Assembly: GCA_026393675.1 (NCBI GenBank)
Contig: JAPKZQ010000006.1
Span: forward strand, 24,050 to 88,049
Direction: 5' to 3'
From: Acidobacteriota bacterium
GTDB taxonomy: Bacteria; Acidobacteriota; Vicinamibacteria; Vicinamibacterales; JAKQTR01
Length of the DNA stretch: 64,000 bases
The notes under the pieces were generated by a model. It ran no database searches, had not been told where the DNA came from, and was given only the letters and a program-made list of their open reading frames with translations. Of the stretch, positions 31,868 through 40,775 are shown one piece after another (the first letter of the stretch is position 1; each line of letters opens with the position of its first letter). The position numbers were made by a program, and so were the translations under genes.

Positions 31868-33207
31868 GCACGCGACTCTTTGGCACAGACGGTGTGCGGG
31901 GGCGGGCCGGTGTGCCGCCACTCGATGTTCGGACCATCCGCCGCCTCGGCGGGGCACTCGTCAGAGCGCTGCCAGCCTCGTCTGAAGCGCCCCACCTGTT
32001 GATTGGGCGCGATACGCGCGAGTCGGGCGAGTGGATCGAGCGCGACCTGGCCTTCGGTGCGACATCACACGGCGCGATGGTCACCAGCGCCGGTATCATC
32101 TCGACACCGGCCGTCGCCTATCTGACGCGCAGCCAGGGATTCACGGCAGGTGTGGTGATCTCGGCATCGCACAATCCCTTCGAAGACAACGGCATCAAAA
32201 TCTTCTCCGGCGCGGGTGAGAAATTCACGGAAGCGCTCGAGGCGGAAGTTGAGGCCATCGTCGCCGATGCGTCCTGGTTCGAGCCGCAAGGTGACGCGCC
32301 GCCGGTTCAGCAGGTCGATCTGGATGAGGCCTATCTCGCCCACGCGCGGGAGGCCATGGCCGGCGTGTTTCCGACCCACGCGCGTCGAATCAGTATTGAC
32401 TGCGGCCACGGAGCCACGTCGTTGCTGGCGCCGAACGCGCTGCGGGCGCTCGGATTCGACGTCACCACCATCGGGTGTGAACCCAACGGGCGCAATATCA
32501 ACCTGCTTTGCGGATCGACACATCCGCAGAAACTGGCCGCGCTCGTGGTCGAACGCGGCTGCCAGTTGGGCGTGGCGTTCGACGGCGACGGCGATCGCGC
32601 CATTCTGATCGATGCCAACGGCACCATCACCGACGGCGACGCCATCATGTACCTCTGCGCGAAGCAGATGAAGGCCACCGGTCGGCTGCGGGGCAATGCC
32701 GTCGTCGCGACCGTGATGAGCAACATTGGCCTCGAGCTGGCCCTGCGAGATCTCGGGATCGGGATCGTGCGCTGCCCGGTCGGCGACAAGTACGTGATGG
32801 AGGAGTTGCTGCGGGATAACCTGGCGCTCGGCGGCGAACAGTCCGGCCACATCATCTTCGCGGACTCCCTCTACACGGGGGATGGCCTGGTCACCGCGAT
32901 CAACGTGCTGCGCGTGATGGCCGAAACGGGGGAGTCGCTGGCGAGCCTCGCGTCGGGCCTGAAGACGTTCCCGCAGGTGCTGCTCAATATCCGCGTCCGC
33001 GAGAAGCGCGACTGGAACACGATTCCCACCATCGCCAAGGCGGCCGCCTCGGTCGACGACCGTCTCGCGGGGCGGGGACGCCTGCTGGTGCGCTACTCGG
33101 GAACCGAGCCGCTGCTGCGCGTCATGATTGAAGGCGAGCGCCAGGACGAGATCAACGCGTGGGCCGAAGAGATTGCGGCGGCGGTGAGACAGGAAATTGG
33201 GATGTAG
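31864..33207 (+). CDS. glmM: phosphoglucosamine mutase
   Basis: 447 residues; ATGA overlap with cdaR. Converts glucosamine-6-phosphate to glucosamine-1-phosphate for peptidoglycan and lipopolysaccharide. N-terminal RLFGTDGVRGRAGVPPL, the phosphoserine loop VISASHNPFEDNGIKIFSG near residue 103, metal loop AFDGDGDRAILID, substrate loop GGEQSGHIIF and phosphate-binding RYSGTEPLLRVMIEG. GlmM is known to bind and restrain CdaA in Firmicutes, so the gene order may reflect the same control. Confidence 0.97.
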   Translation: MSTRLFGTDGVRGRAGVPPLDVRTIRRLGGALVRALPASSEAPHLLIGRDTRESGEWIERDLAFGATSHGAMVTSAGIISTPAVAYLTRSQGFTAGVVISASHNPFEDNGIKIFSGAGEKFTEALEAEVEAIVADASWFEPQGDAPPVQQVDLDEAYLAHAREAMAGVFPTHARRISIDCGHGATSLLAPNALRALGFDVTTIGCEPNGRNINLLCGSTHPQKLAALVVERGCQLGVAFDGDGDRAILIDANGTITDGDAIMYLCAKQMKATGRLRGNAVVATVMSNIGLELALRDLGIGIVRCPVGDKYVMEELLRDNLALGGEQSGHIIFADSLYTGDGLVTAINVLRVMAETGESLASLASGLKTFPQVLLNIRVREKRDWNTIPTIAKAAASVDDRLAGRGRLLVRYSGTEPLLRVMIEGERQDEINAWAEEIAAAVRQEIGM

Positions 33208-33220
33208 GGAGAGAGGCAGC

Positions 33221-33252
33221 CGGGATTCGGGGTTCGGGATTCGGGATTCGGG
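33221..33252. repeat. 7-bp tandem repeat, about 4.5 copies
   Basis: Units CGGGATT, CGGGGTT, CGGGATT, CGGGATT, CGGG lie just after glmM. A shorter related run (two and a half units) occurs at 37153-37170. A palindromic stretch, TCCGCCTTCG...CTTCGGCGGA, follows at 33301-33327. Confidence 0.8.
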
Positions 33253-33390
33253 AAGAACCCGGAACGGCAGACTGGGTCTTTGGCACTGGAGGCCGGGTCT
33301 TCCGCCTTCGCGTAGAGCTTCGGCGGACCGCCGTAGCCTTGGCGGTGGTGGTCAGACCCGACGTCAGGGTACGCTCATAGGAGTCATGCA

Positions 33391-34293
33391 ATGGCTGATA
33401 TTGACGACGTCAAGGAAACCAAGAACTTCTTCGTAGACACACCCGCCAGTCACGAGGGCTTCTACCTGAAAGGCGCGCATCAGCTCGACTGGGGCATGCG
33501 GAATCGCCTGGCTCGGATTTTCCGCCCCGAGAGCGGCCGCACGGTCATGTTGGCGATCGATCACGGATACTTTCTTGGGCCGACGACGGGCCTGGAGCGC
33601 ATCGATCTGACCATCGTGCCGCTGCTGAAGTACGCCGACGCGCTGATGTGCACGCGCGGCATCCTGCGGTCGACGATTCCCGCGTCGTTCGGGAGCGGCG
33701 TCGTGATGCGGTCGAGCGGCGGCCCGAGCACCTTGAAGGAGCTGTCGAACGAGCAGATCGCCGTCGACATCGACGATGCGATCAGAATGAACGTGTCGGC
33801 CATGGCGGTGCAGGTGTACATCGGTGGGGAGTTCGAGACGCAGACCGTCCACAACATGACGCGTCTGGTCGACATGGGCCTCCGGTATGGCGTGCCCACG
33901 ATCGGTGTGACGGCGGTGGGCAAGGACATGGTGAGAGACGCCCGGTACCTCGGCCTCGCGACCCGCATCTGCGCCGAACTTGGCGCGCAGGTGGTCAAGA
34001 CCTACTATTGCGACAAGGGGTTCGACACGGTGACGGCCGGCTGCCCCGTGCCGATCGTCATGGCCGGCGGCAAGAAACTGGCCGAACTGGATGCGCTGAC
34101 CATGGCGTACAACGCCGTCAGTCAGGGCGCGGCGGGCGTGGATATGGGCCGCAATATCTTCCAGTCCGATGCCCCTGCCGCCATGATCCAGGCGGTAGGT
34201 AAGGTCGTCCACACCCTGATGCCGTCAAAGCAGGCCTACGACTTCTACCTCACGCTCAAAGGTGAGCACGAGCGATCGCTGAAGAAGAAATAG
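33391..34293 (+). CDS. LsrF-type aldolase/thiolase (class I FBA/DeoC-like)
   Basis: 300 residues. The sequence [20 protein letters not shown] and [20 protein letters not shown], with [21 protein letters not shown], follows the LsrF family closely. LsrF of the AI-2 system cleaves 3-hydroxy-5-phosphonooxypentane-2,4-dione. It is a TIM-barrel Schiff-base enzyme; a lysine in [13 protein letters not shown] near residue 195-205 is the likely nucleophile. No LsrK, LsrR or AI-2 transporter is present. The next two genes encode a ribulose-phosphate-epimerase-like protein and an aldolase/dehydrogenase, so an unusual phospho-sugar pathway is more likely than AI-2 recycling. It starts the operon. Confidence 0.88.
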   Translation: MADIDDVKETKNFFVDTPASHEGFYLKGAHQLDWGMRNRLARIFRPESGRTVMLAIDHGYFLGPTTGLERIDLTIVPLLKYADALMCTRGILRSTIPASFGSGVVMRSSGGPSTLKELSNEQIAVDIDDAIRMNVSAMAVQVYIGGEFETQTVHNMTRLVDMGLRYGVPTIGVTAVGKDMVRDARYLGLATRICAELGAQVVKTYYCDKGFDTVTAGCPVPIVMAGGKKLAELDALTMAYNAVSQGAAGVDMGRNIFQSDAPAAMIQAVGKVVHTLMPSKQAYDFYLTLKGEHERSLKKK

Positions 34294-34297
34294 CCGT

Positions 34298-35011
34298 ATG
34301 GCCGCCATGCATCCTGTCGTCCGACAGGTCCGCGAGGCCGGACCCGTACTCAGTGTGGGCCTGGTCTCGGCCGATCTGATGGCGCTCGGCGCCGACGTCG
34401 CCCGCCTGGAGCAGGCTGGCGCGCGCGTCGCGCACTTCGACGTCATGGATGGCTGCTACGTCCCGATGCTCACGGTTGGGCCGCCCTTCATCAAAGCGGT
34501 CAGGACCAGGATGCTGAAGGATGTGCACCTCATGATCCGTGAGCCGGGGACATCGGTCGCGGATTACGTGGCGGCCGGCGCGGACATCATCACCGTGCAT
34601 CCCGACGCGTGCCGGCACCCGCACCGGGTCCTGCAGCAGATCGGGTCGATGACCCATGCCGACGACGTGGCGCGACCGATCGCCCGGGGTGTGGCGCTTA
34701 ACCCGGGCATGCCGATAACCGCGCTCGAGCCGCTCGTCGACGAGATTGATCTCGTGATGCTGGTGGCGATCAATCCGGGCTTTGGCGGCCAGAAGTTCCT
34801 GCCCGCCACGTTCGGACGGATCGAGGCGGTCCGCCGTATCGTCGCCGCCTCTGGTCGCGACATTCTTCTGGCGGTCGATGGTGGGATCACGAAGGCGAAC
34901 ATCGGCCAACTGGCTGGCCGCGGCGTGGACATGGTCGTGACGGGCAGTGCGGTGTTCGACGGGGACATCAGCGCCAACCTCGACGGGATGACACGTGCGC
35001 TGCGAGGATAG
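34298..35011 (+). CDS. ribulose-phosphate 3-epimerase-family protein
   Basis: 237 residues, 4 bases after the LsrF-type gene. TIM-barrel motifs of the family: LSVGLVSADLMALG, VAHFDVMDGCYVPMLTVGP (metal-binding Asp), DVHLMIREPG, GVALNPGMPITALEPL, VMLVAINPGFGGQKF and ILLAVDGGITKANIGQL. The usual His of the S-x-L-x-A-D start and H-x-D-V-M-D pattern are only partly kept: the first strand reads VGLVSADL. It may act on a sugar phosphate other than ribulose-5-phosphate. Context suggests the same pathway as its neighbours. Confidence 0.85.
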   Translation: MAAMHPVVRQVREAGPVLSVGLVSADLMALGADVARLEQAGARVAHFDVMDGCYVPMLTVGPPFIKAVRTRMLKDVHLMIREPGTSVADYVAAGADIITVHPDACRHPHRVLQQIGSMTHADDVARPIARGVALNPGMPITALEPLVDEIDLVMLVAINPGFGGQKFLPATFGRIEAVRRIVAASGRDILLAVDGGITKANIGQLAGRGVDMVVTGSAVFDGDISANLDGMTRALRG

Positions 35012-35017
35012 GACACG

Positions 35018-37126
35018 ATGAAGAACCGCTGGGACGAGCGGGAAGCGGCGCGGATGGTCGAGCGGTACGGTCCGCGTGTCGGCGAGCCGCTGGCATTGCG
35101 AACGTACGCCAGCCGGTTGCTCGGTGCCGACCCGGCACTCGTGCTGCACGGCGGCGGAAACACGTCGCTGAAAGCGGAGCAACGTTCGGCCCTCGGCGAA
35201 GCCGTTCCGGCGATCTTCGTCAAGGCGTCGGGCTTCGACATGGCCACGATTGAACCCGAAGGCCATCCTGTCCTGGATCTGACGTGGCTGCGCCGCTTCC
35301 GCGCGCTCGACCACCTCACAGACGACGAGATGGTCAACCAGCTGCGGCGCGCGCTGTTCGACTCGCGCGGCCCGACCCCGTCGATCGAAACGCTGGTTCA
35401 CGCCTTCCTGCCGGGGATCTTCGTCGATCACACCCACGCGGATGCTGTGCTTACGCTGACGAACCAGCGCGGCGGCGAAACCCTGGTGCGCGAGGCCTTT
35501 GGCGACGACGTGGCCATCCTCGACTACGTCGAACCGGGCTTCCTCCTGGCGAAGGCGGCCGCAGCGGCGGTCGAGGCTGCGCCGGCCGCGCGCGGCCTGG
35601 TGCTGTTGAAGCATGGGCTGATGACGTGGGGTGATACCGCCCGCGCCTCATATGAGTCGCACATCGACCTGGTCGCGCGGGCCGAGGCGTTTCTCGCCGC
35701 TCGATCGCGCAAGGGCGCCAGGGTCACCGTTTCGCGGACCGCTGTCGCCGACGCCTGGGAGCGGCTGGGGGCCGTTGGTCCGATCATTCGTGGCCAACTC
35801 GCGCGCCGATCTGGCTCAGCCGAGCCTCAATGGGATCGCGTCGTCCTCTCGCCGCTCGTCAACGACCAGGTGCTGGGAGCGTTGGAACAGCCTGACGCGA
35901 AGGACTCGCTGGTCACGCCACCGCTCACCGCCGATCACCTGATTCGCACCAGGAGCCTCCCGCTCTGGTTCGATGCGCCCGCTTGGGATGATCTCGCCAG
36001 GTTCACAGACGCATTCCGGGCAGCCGTGCAGGCCTACTCAGCAGCCTATGAGTCCTATCTGGCCAGGCATCGCGCGACGATGCAGGGCGGACTCGAGACG
36101 TTCGCTCCGTTGCCGCGCGTGGTGCTGCTGCCGGGCGTGGGCGCGATCTGTGCGGGGCAGGACGAGCAGGCCGCGGCCATCAGTCGCGACATCACGGCGC
36201 AGACGTTGCAGGTCAAGCTCGCCGTTGCCGCCATTGGCGCCTACGAGGGCCTGTCGGAGTGTCAGCTCTTCGAGATGGAGTACCGCGGCGTGCAGCACGC
36301 GAAGTTGGCCGCCACTCGCGGATCGCTTGCCGGGCGCGTGGCGCTCATCACGGGCGCGGCGGGAGCCATCGGCGCCGGCATCGCGCAGGGCCTGCTCGAA
36401 CAAGACTGCCATGTGGTTGTGACCGATCTGGCTGGCGAGCGTCTGGACTCGCTGGCTGGAGACCTCAGCCGGACCTTCCCGGGGCGGGTGCGCGCGGTGC
36501 CAATGGATGTGACGGACGAGGAGTCGGTCGCCGGGGCGTTCCGGCGCGTGGCGAGCGGCTGGGGCGGCGTGGATCTGGTCATCATCAACGCTGGCATCGC
36601 CCATGTGTCGCCGCTGACGAGCATGGACGTTGAGGTGTTCCGGCGGCTGGAGCGGGTCAACATCGACGGCACCCTGCTGGTGCTGGCGGAATCGGGCCGT
36701 CATTTCGCTCTACAGGGCACGGGCGGAGATATCGTGCTCGTTTCGACCAAGAACGTGTTCGCACCAGGCGCGAAGTTCGGTGCGTACAGCGCCACCAAGG
36801 CGGCGGCGCATCAACTCGGTCGGATTGCGAGCCTGGAACTGGCCGATCATGACGTGCGGGTCAACATGGTGTCGCCCGACGCCGTCTTCGGCCACGGCAC
36901 GCGCCGCTCCGGCCTGTGGGCGGAGGTCGGCCCTGACCGGATGAAGGCTCGTGGCCTCGACGAAGCCGGGCTCGAGGAGTACTACCGGACGCGGAATCTG
37001 CTGAAAGCCAGGGTGACCGCGCGGCACGTCGCCAACGCGGTGCTCTACTTCGCGACGCGCCAGTCGCCCACCACGGGAGCGACCATTCCGGTGGATGGCG
37101 GGCTGCCGGATGCGACGCCGAGATAG
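35018..37126 (+). CDS. bifunctional class II aldolase / short-chain dehydrogenase
   Basis: 702 residues. The N-terminal half (about 1-420) is a class II aldolase/adducin-type domain: LHGGGNTSLKAEQ, VKASGFDMATI, HAFLPGIFVDHTHADAVL (zinc histidines) and LLKHGLMTWGDTA. The C-terminal part (about 435-700) is a classical SDR: VALITGAAGAIGAGIAQGL, NAGIAHVSPLTS, and YSATKAAAHQLGRI with the catalytic Tyr and Lys. Rhamnulose-1-phosphate aldolase/lactaldehyde dehydrogenase proteins have this architecture. It follows the epimerase-like gene by 6 bases. Together the three genes look like cleavage of a ketose phosphate with oxidation of one product; the actual sugar is unknown. Confidence 0.9.
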   Translation: MKNRWDEREAARMVERYGPRVGEPLALRTYASRLLGADPALVLHGGGNTSLKAEQRSALGEAVPAIFVKASGFDMATIEPEGHPVLDLTWLRRFRALDHLTDDEMVNQLRRALFDSRGPTPSIETLVHAFLPGIFVDHTHADAVLTLTNQRGGETLVREAFGDDVAILDYVEPGFLLAKAAAAAVEAAPAARGLVLLKHGLMTWGDTARASYESHIDLVARAEAFLAARSRKGARVTVSRTAVADAWERLGAVGPIIRGQLARRSGSAEPQWDRVVLSPLVNDQVLGALEQPDAKDSLVTPPLTADHLIRTRSLPLWFDAPAWDDLARFTDAFRAAVQAYSAAYESYLARHRATMQGGLETFAPLPRVVLLPGVGAICAGQDEQAAAISRDITAQTLQVKLAVAAIGAYEGLSECQLFEMEYRGVQHAKLAATRGSLAGRVALITGAAGAIGAGIAQGLLEQDCHVVVTDLAGERLDSLAGDLSRTFPGRVRAVPMDVTDEESVAGAFRRVASGWGGVDLVIINAGIAHVSPLTSMDVEVFRRLERVNIDGTLLVLAESGRHFALQGTGGDIVLVSTKNVFAPGAKFGAYSATKAAAHQLGRIASLELADHDVRVNMVSPDAVFGHGTRRSGLWAEVGPDRMKARGLDEAGLEEYYRTRNLLKARVTARHVANAVLYFATRQSPTTGATIPVDGGLPDATPR

Positions 37127-37193
37127 AAACGGCAGACCCCCCAGTCGGTAGTCGGGATTTGGGATTCGGGAGGGCCGTGGGGACGGGTGAAAA

Positions 37194-37257
37194 CCTGGGA
37201 ACGCCGGGCTCCAGCCCGGCCCGTGTTCTGGCCACGCTGGAGCGTGGCGATCCCAGG
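37194..37257. repeat. complete two-hairpin dispersed repeat
   Basis: CCTGGGAACGCCGGGCTCCA-GCCCGGC, 10 bases, then GCCACGCTGGAGCGTGGCGA-TCCCAGG. The outer ends (CCTGGGA/TCCCAGG) are inverted and each inner half is a hairpin, so the whole is a BIME-like unit of about 64 bp. The same form occurs at 44329-44392. Confidence 0.9.
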
Positions 37258-37354
37258 GAAGCCTGTCGGTGGGGCCCCGGGGTTAGGGGTTTGGGACTCG
37301 GTAGGAACCCGTAGGGGCGGGCCCCTGTGCGCGCCCGTGTTCAGGAGCAGGAGC

Positions 37355-38065
37355 ATGCGTTTAGCCGTCAACATCGATCACATTGCGACGATTCGCGAGG
37401 CGCGCAAGGCACGCGAACCAGAGCCGGTCGCGGCCGCGATTATTGCGGAACTGGCAGGGGCCGAAGGCATCACCGTGCACCTGCGGAGCGACCGCCGCCA
37501 CATCAAGGACCGGGACGTTGAGTTGCTGCGGCAGGTGGTGCAGAGCAAGCTCAACATCGAAATGGCGGCGACACGTGAGATGGTCGACATCGCCTGTCGG
37601 GTGAAGCCGGACCAGGTGACCCTGGTTCCCGAGCGTCCCGAAGAAGTGACCACGACCGGTGGCCTCGATGTCGCTGCGAATCTCTCCGCCGTCCGGCACG
37701 CGGTCGAGCGATGCCGGCCGGCCGGCATCCGGGTGAGCATCTTCGTCGATGCGGCCGCGGCGCAGGTAGAGGCCTCCAGAGAGGTCGGTGCCGATGCGAT
37801 CGAGATCAACACCGGGCCGTACGCGGACGCGCCTGATGACGACAGACCGCAGCAACTGGCGCGGATCCGGGAAAGCGCTGAACGCGCAGCGCGGCTCGGG
37901 CTCGAGGTGCTGGCCGGGCACGGGTTGAACTACTTCAATGTGCAGCCCATCGTCGGGGTTTCGCACATCATCGAACTGAACATCGGCCACAGCATTGTGG
38001 CGCGTGCCGCCCTGGTTGGGCTCGACAGGGCTGTACGCGAGATGGTGGCGTTGTTGCGCGGATGA
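37355..38065 (+). CDS. pdxJ: pyridoxine 5'-phosphate synthase
   Basis: 236 residues from ATG at 37355, with AGGAG close upstream. The upstream open frame is repeat DNA. It condenses 1-deoxyxylulose-5-phosphate with 3-amino-2-oxopropyl phosphate to pyridoxine phosphate. Motifs: [86 protein letters not shown] and [17 protein letters not shown]. Full length for the family. Its stop overlaps the next gene's start by 4 bp (ATGA). Confidence 0.97.
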   Translation: MRLAVNIDHIATIREARKAREPEPVAAAIIAELAGAEGITVHLRSDRRHIKDRDVELLRQVVQSKLNIEMAATREMVDIACRVKPDQVTLVPERPEEVTTTGGLDVAANLSAVRHAVERCRPAGIRVSIFVDAAAAQVEASREVGADAIEINTGPYADAPDDDRPQQLARIRESAERAARLGLEVLAGHGLNYFNVQPIVGVSHIIELNIGHSIVARAALVGLDRAVREMVALLRG

Positions 38066-38778
38066 AGCACCCGACGGCATCCGCCATCGTCCTGCTACTG
38101 CTGACCGTCTTGGCCAGCCGTGTGTCGGCCGTCGAGCCGCAAACCGTGTCGTTTACCACGCGGGACGGAGTCCAGATCACCGGGTCGTTGTTCCTGCCCG
38201 ACAAGCATCCGGCCCCGGCGGTGGTATTGCTGCACATGATGACGCGCTCGCGGCACGACTGGGACGGCGCGGCACAGAAGTTCGTCGACGCCGGCATTGC
38301 CGCGTTGTCGGTCGACTTTCGTCGCGCCGGTCAGCCACAGACAAATGCGAAGGGCGGCGACGACCTCGCGGACCTGGTTCTGGACGTCGAGGCCGCGAGA
38401 GCGTACCTGGCGGCACGGCCCGAGATTGCTTCCGGCCGCATCGGGATCGCCGGCGCATCAGTCGGGGCGAACGTCGCGGCGATCGTCGCAGGCAACGACG
38501 CGTCGGTCAGGTCGCTGGCGCTCCTGTCGCCGTCGCTGGAATACCGCAACCTGCGCATGGAGCCGGCACTCAGGAAATTCGGTTCGCGACCGGCACTGCT
38601 CGTGGCGAGCAGCGAGGATCCCTACGCCCTGCGCTCCGCACGCGGAATGGTCAGCATGGGTGACGGCCCTCGCGAACTCCGCGTGCTGTCTGGCGCGGGT
38701 CACGGAACCGTCATGCTGAGCCGCGAGTCGGATCTCGCGACGGTGCTGGTGGACTGGTTCGTTCGCACGTTGCTATGA
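38062..38778 (+). CDS. exported alpha/beta hydrolase (dienelactone-hydrolase-like)
   Basis: 238 residues with a signal peptide ([20 protein letters not shown], cleavage after VSA). The hydrolase core has [20 protein letters not shown], a [16 protein letters not shown] nucleophile elbow with Ser, an acidic residue in [12 protein letters not shown] and the His in [10 protein letters not shown]. The elbow reads GASVG, a slight variant of GxSxG. The product probably works in the periplasm. Coupled to pdxJ by a 4-bp overlap, which probably reflects convenience of transcription. Substrate unknown. Confidence 0.88.
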   Translation: MKHPTASAIVLLLLTVLASRVSAVEPQTVSFTTRDGVQITGSLFLPDKHPAPAVVLLHMMTRSRHDWDGAAQKFVDAGIAALSVDFRRAGQPQTNAKGGDDLADLVLDVEAARAYLAARPEIASGRIGIAGASVGANVAAIVAGNDASVRSLALLSPSLEYRNLRMEPALRKFGSRPALLVASSEDPYALRSARGMVSMGDGPRELRVLSGAGHGTVMLSRESDLATVLVDWFVRTLL

Positions 38779-38835
38779 TCAAGAGCCGTCGCCACCAGGT
38801 CGATCATCGCGGCGCGGCGAGGTCATTGATACGTC

Positions 38836-39492
38836 ATGAAAACTGAATCGATGGTTTTTGCCGTTGCTGGCACGCTGTTCGGTCTCATCGTGGGCTGGAT
38901 TATCGGGACGCAGCAGGTTCTGGTGCGGGTCGTTCCCGGCGGAGCGCCGGCCGCGCAGATGACCCAGACGGCGGCACCGCCGACGACACGCCCGGCACTG
39001 GATGAAAGCCAGGCCGCCCCGCTCAGAAACATTGCCGAGCGCGACCCGAAGGACGTGCAATCGCGCGTCAGACTCGGCGACATGTACTTCGACGCCGGAC
39101 GTTACCAGGAGGCCACGAAGTGGTACGAGGAGGCGTTAGCGCTTACCCCGAAGGACGTCAACGTCAGCACCGATCTGGCGATCTGCTACTACTACACGGA
39201 TCAGGCCGATCGCGCGATCACACAGATGTCGGTGTCGCTCAGCCTTGATCCGAAGCACACCAAGACGTGGCTGAATCTGGGCGTGGTCAAGGCGTTCGGC
39301 AAGCAGGACCTGACCGGCGCGACGGCGGCGTGGGATGAGGTCATCAAACTCGCGCCTGGCAGCGAGGAAGCCCAGTCGGCACGGCGGGCCCTCGACAACC
39401 TGAAGGCCGCCCACCCGGATGGGGCGATGCCGCCGGTTGGATCTGCCCCGGTCGCAGTTGGTGCGTCGCCGTCTGGCATGTTAAAGAAGTAG
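38836..39492 (+). CDS. membrane-anchored tetratricopeptide-repeat protein
   Basis: 218 residues. The N-terminus is a membrane anchor (SMVFAVAGTLFGLIVGWIIG), then a Pro/Thr-rich linker. TPR units begin near residue 62 (PKDVQSRVRLGDMYFDAGRY), with QEATKWYEEALALTPKDVNV and AITQMSVSLSLDPKHTKTWLNLG following, about three repeats. The layout resembles CcmH/NrfG-like or general TPR scaffold proteins exposed to the periplasm. Partner unknown. It lies 57 bases after the hydrolase and 24 before the YHS protein. Confidence 0.88.
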   Translation: MKTESMVFAVAGTLFGLIVGWIIGTQQVLVRVVPGGAPAAQMTQTAAPPTTRPALDESQAAPLRNIAERDPKDVQSRVRLGDMYFDAGRYQEATKWYEEALALTPKDVNVSTDLAICYYYTDQADRAITQMSVSLSLDPKHTKTWLNLGVVKAFGKQDLTGATAAWDEVIKLAPGSEEAQSARRALDNLKAAHPDGAMPPVGSAPVAVGASPSGMLKK

Positions 39493-39516
39493 GGCACGCG
39501 ATTCACACCGCTCGCT

Positions 39517-39786
39517 ATGTTGGGACGCCTGTTGATCCGGTTCCTCGTTTTCGGGCTTCTCGCGCTCTTCATCGGACGAGCGCTGCGGAGCTTTTTCTCA
39601 GGATTCAAGCAGGGGGTCGCGCCAAAGCCGCCTGCCCAGAAGCCTGAGAAGGGCCAGGTGATGGCGCGCGATCCGGTTTGCGGCACCTTCGTTGTGCCCA
39701 GTTCCGCCCTCGCCGTTCGCGGCAACTCGGGCACGGTGTACTTCTGCTCCGACAAGTGTCGCCAGGCGTACCTGTCGCGTGGGTGA
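39517..39786 (+). CDS. small membrane-anchored YHS-domain protein
   Basis: 89 residues. One N-terminal hydrophobic helix (LLIRFLVFGLLALFIGRAL), a short proline-rich linker, then a minimal YHS-type metal-binding domain: DPVCGTFVVPSSAL and GTVYFCSDKCRQAYLSRG, with Cys residues of the VCG and FCSxxC elements. YHS domains are often attached to copper-handling ATPases or monooxygenases. Here no such gene is adjacent. Its stop lies one base before the following dehydrogenase start region (TGAGATG). Function as a copper or heme chaperone is possible but not shown. Confidence 0.8.
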   Translation: MLGRLLIRFLVFGLLALFIGRALRSFFSGFKQGVAPKPPAQKPEKGQVMARDPVCGTFVVPSSALAVRGNSGTVYFCSDKCRQAYLSRG

Positions 39787-39787
39787 G

Positions 39788-40759
39788 ATGTCCCGGCCGG
39801 CCGTCCTCATCACTCGCGTCATTCCCGAGTCGGTCAGCGCACGCCTCGCTTCGGCCTGCGATATCGATCTCTACACCGGCGCGATCGCGATTCCCGAGGG
39901 TGAACTCAAGGCCCGGCTGGCCGGCAAGCAGGCGCTGATGTGCCTGCTGACGGACCGCATCGACGCCGAGGTGCTCGATGCGGCCCCTGGCCTTCGGATT
40001 GTGGCGAACATCGCCGTCGGATTCGACAACATCGATCGGGCCGCCGCCCGCGACCGCGGCATCGTCATCACCAACACGCCGGACGTGCTGACTGAGGCGA
40101 CTGCGGATCTGACGTGGGGCCTCATGCTCGCCGTCATGCGGCGCATTCCTGAGGGTGAACGGCTGCTCCGGCGCGGTGAGTGGAAGGGCTGGGCCCTCGA
40201 CTTCCTGCTCGGCTCGGATCTGCGGCACAAGCAACTCGGCATCGTGGGTTTCGGACGCATTGGGCGTGCGGTTGCCGCGCGGGCAGGCGCATTCGGTATG
40301 CGCGTGGTCTACACCACGCTCGACGCCGACACGCCAGGGCCGGGGTCGGAGTACGCCGGATACGCCAGGGTCACATTCGATGAGGTGCTGGCAACCTCGG
40401 ATGTCATCTCGTTCCACGTGCCGCTCACGCCAGAGACCCGTCACCTGATCAACCGGCGGACACTGGCGCGGATGAAGCGTGGCGCCTACCTGATCAATAC
40501 GTCACGCGGGCCGGTGGTCGACGAAGAGGCGCTTGCCTGGGCCCTGCGCGAGCGCCTGATCGGGGGCGCGGCGCTCGACGTCTACGAACGTGAGCCGGTC
40601 GTGCACCCCGAGTTGCTCGCGCTCGAGAATGTCGTGCTCGCTCCACACATCGGCAGCGCGACGGTGGAGACTCGGACGGCGATGGCCGATCTGGCGGCCC
40701 GCAACGTGATGGCCGTGCTGTCCGGTCACGCGCCACTCACACCCATTCCCCTCGACTGA
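39788..40759 (+). CDS. D-2-hydroxyacid dehydrogenase (glyoxylate/hydroxypyruvate reductase type)
   Basis: 323 residues from ATG at 39788. It reduces 2-oxoacids such as glyoxylate or hydroxypyruvate with NAD(P)H. Features: NIAVGFDNIDRAAARDRGI, LTEATADLTWGLMLAVMRR, the NAD motif LGIVGFGRIGRAVAARAGAFG, ISFHVPLTPETRHLINRRTL, the Arg of LINTSRGPVVDEEAL, the Glu-containing DVYEREPVVHPEL and the His of LAPHIGSATVETR. The whole set of catalytic residues is present. It starts one base after the YHS gene and is followed by nth. Confidence 0.92.
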   Translation: MSRPAVLITRVIPESVSARLASACDIDLYTGAIAIPEGELKARLAGKQALMCLLTDRIDAEVLDAAPGLRIVANIAVGFDNIDRAAARDRGIVITNTPDVLTEATADLTWGLMLAVMRRIPEGERLLRRGEWKGWALDFLLGSDLRHKQLGIVGFGRIGRAVAARAGAFGMRVVYTTLDADTPGPGSEYAGYARVTFDEVLATSDVISFHVPLTPETRHLINRRTLARMKRGAYLINTSRGPVVDEEALAWALRERLIGGAALDVYEREPVVHPELLALENVVLAPHIGSATVETRTAMADLAARNVMAVLSGHAPLTPIPLD

Positions 40760-40775
40760 ACCTCTCCGGATACCG

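Noticed and set aside
33391..34293. Autoinducer-2 uptake and degradation system
   Set aside because: Only the LsrF-like protein is present; lsrK, lsrR and the transporter are missing and the neighbours fit a different sugar pathway.
34256..35614. Minus-strand open frame of 452 codons
   Set aside because: It is antisense to the Rpe-like and aldolase genes, with no domain signal.
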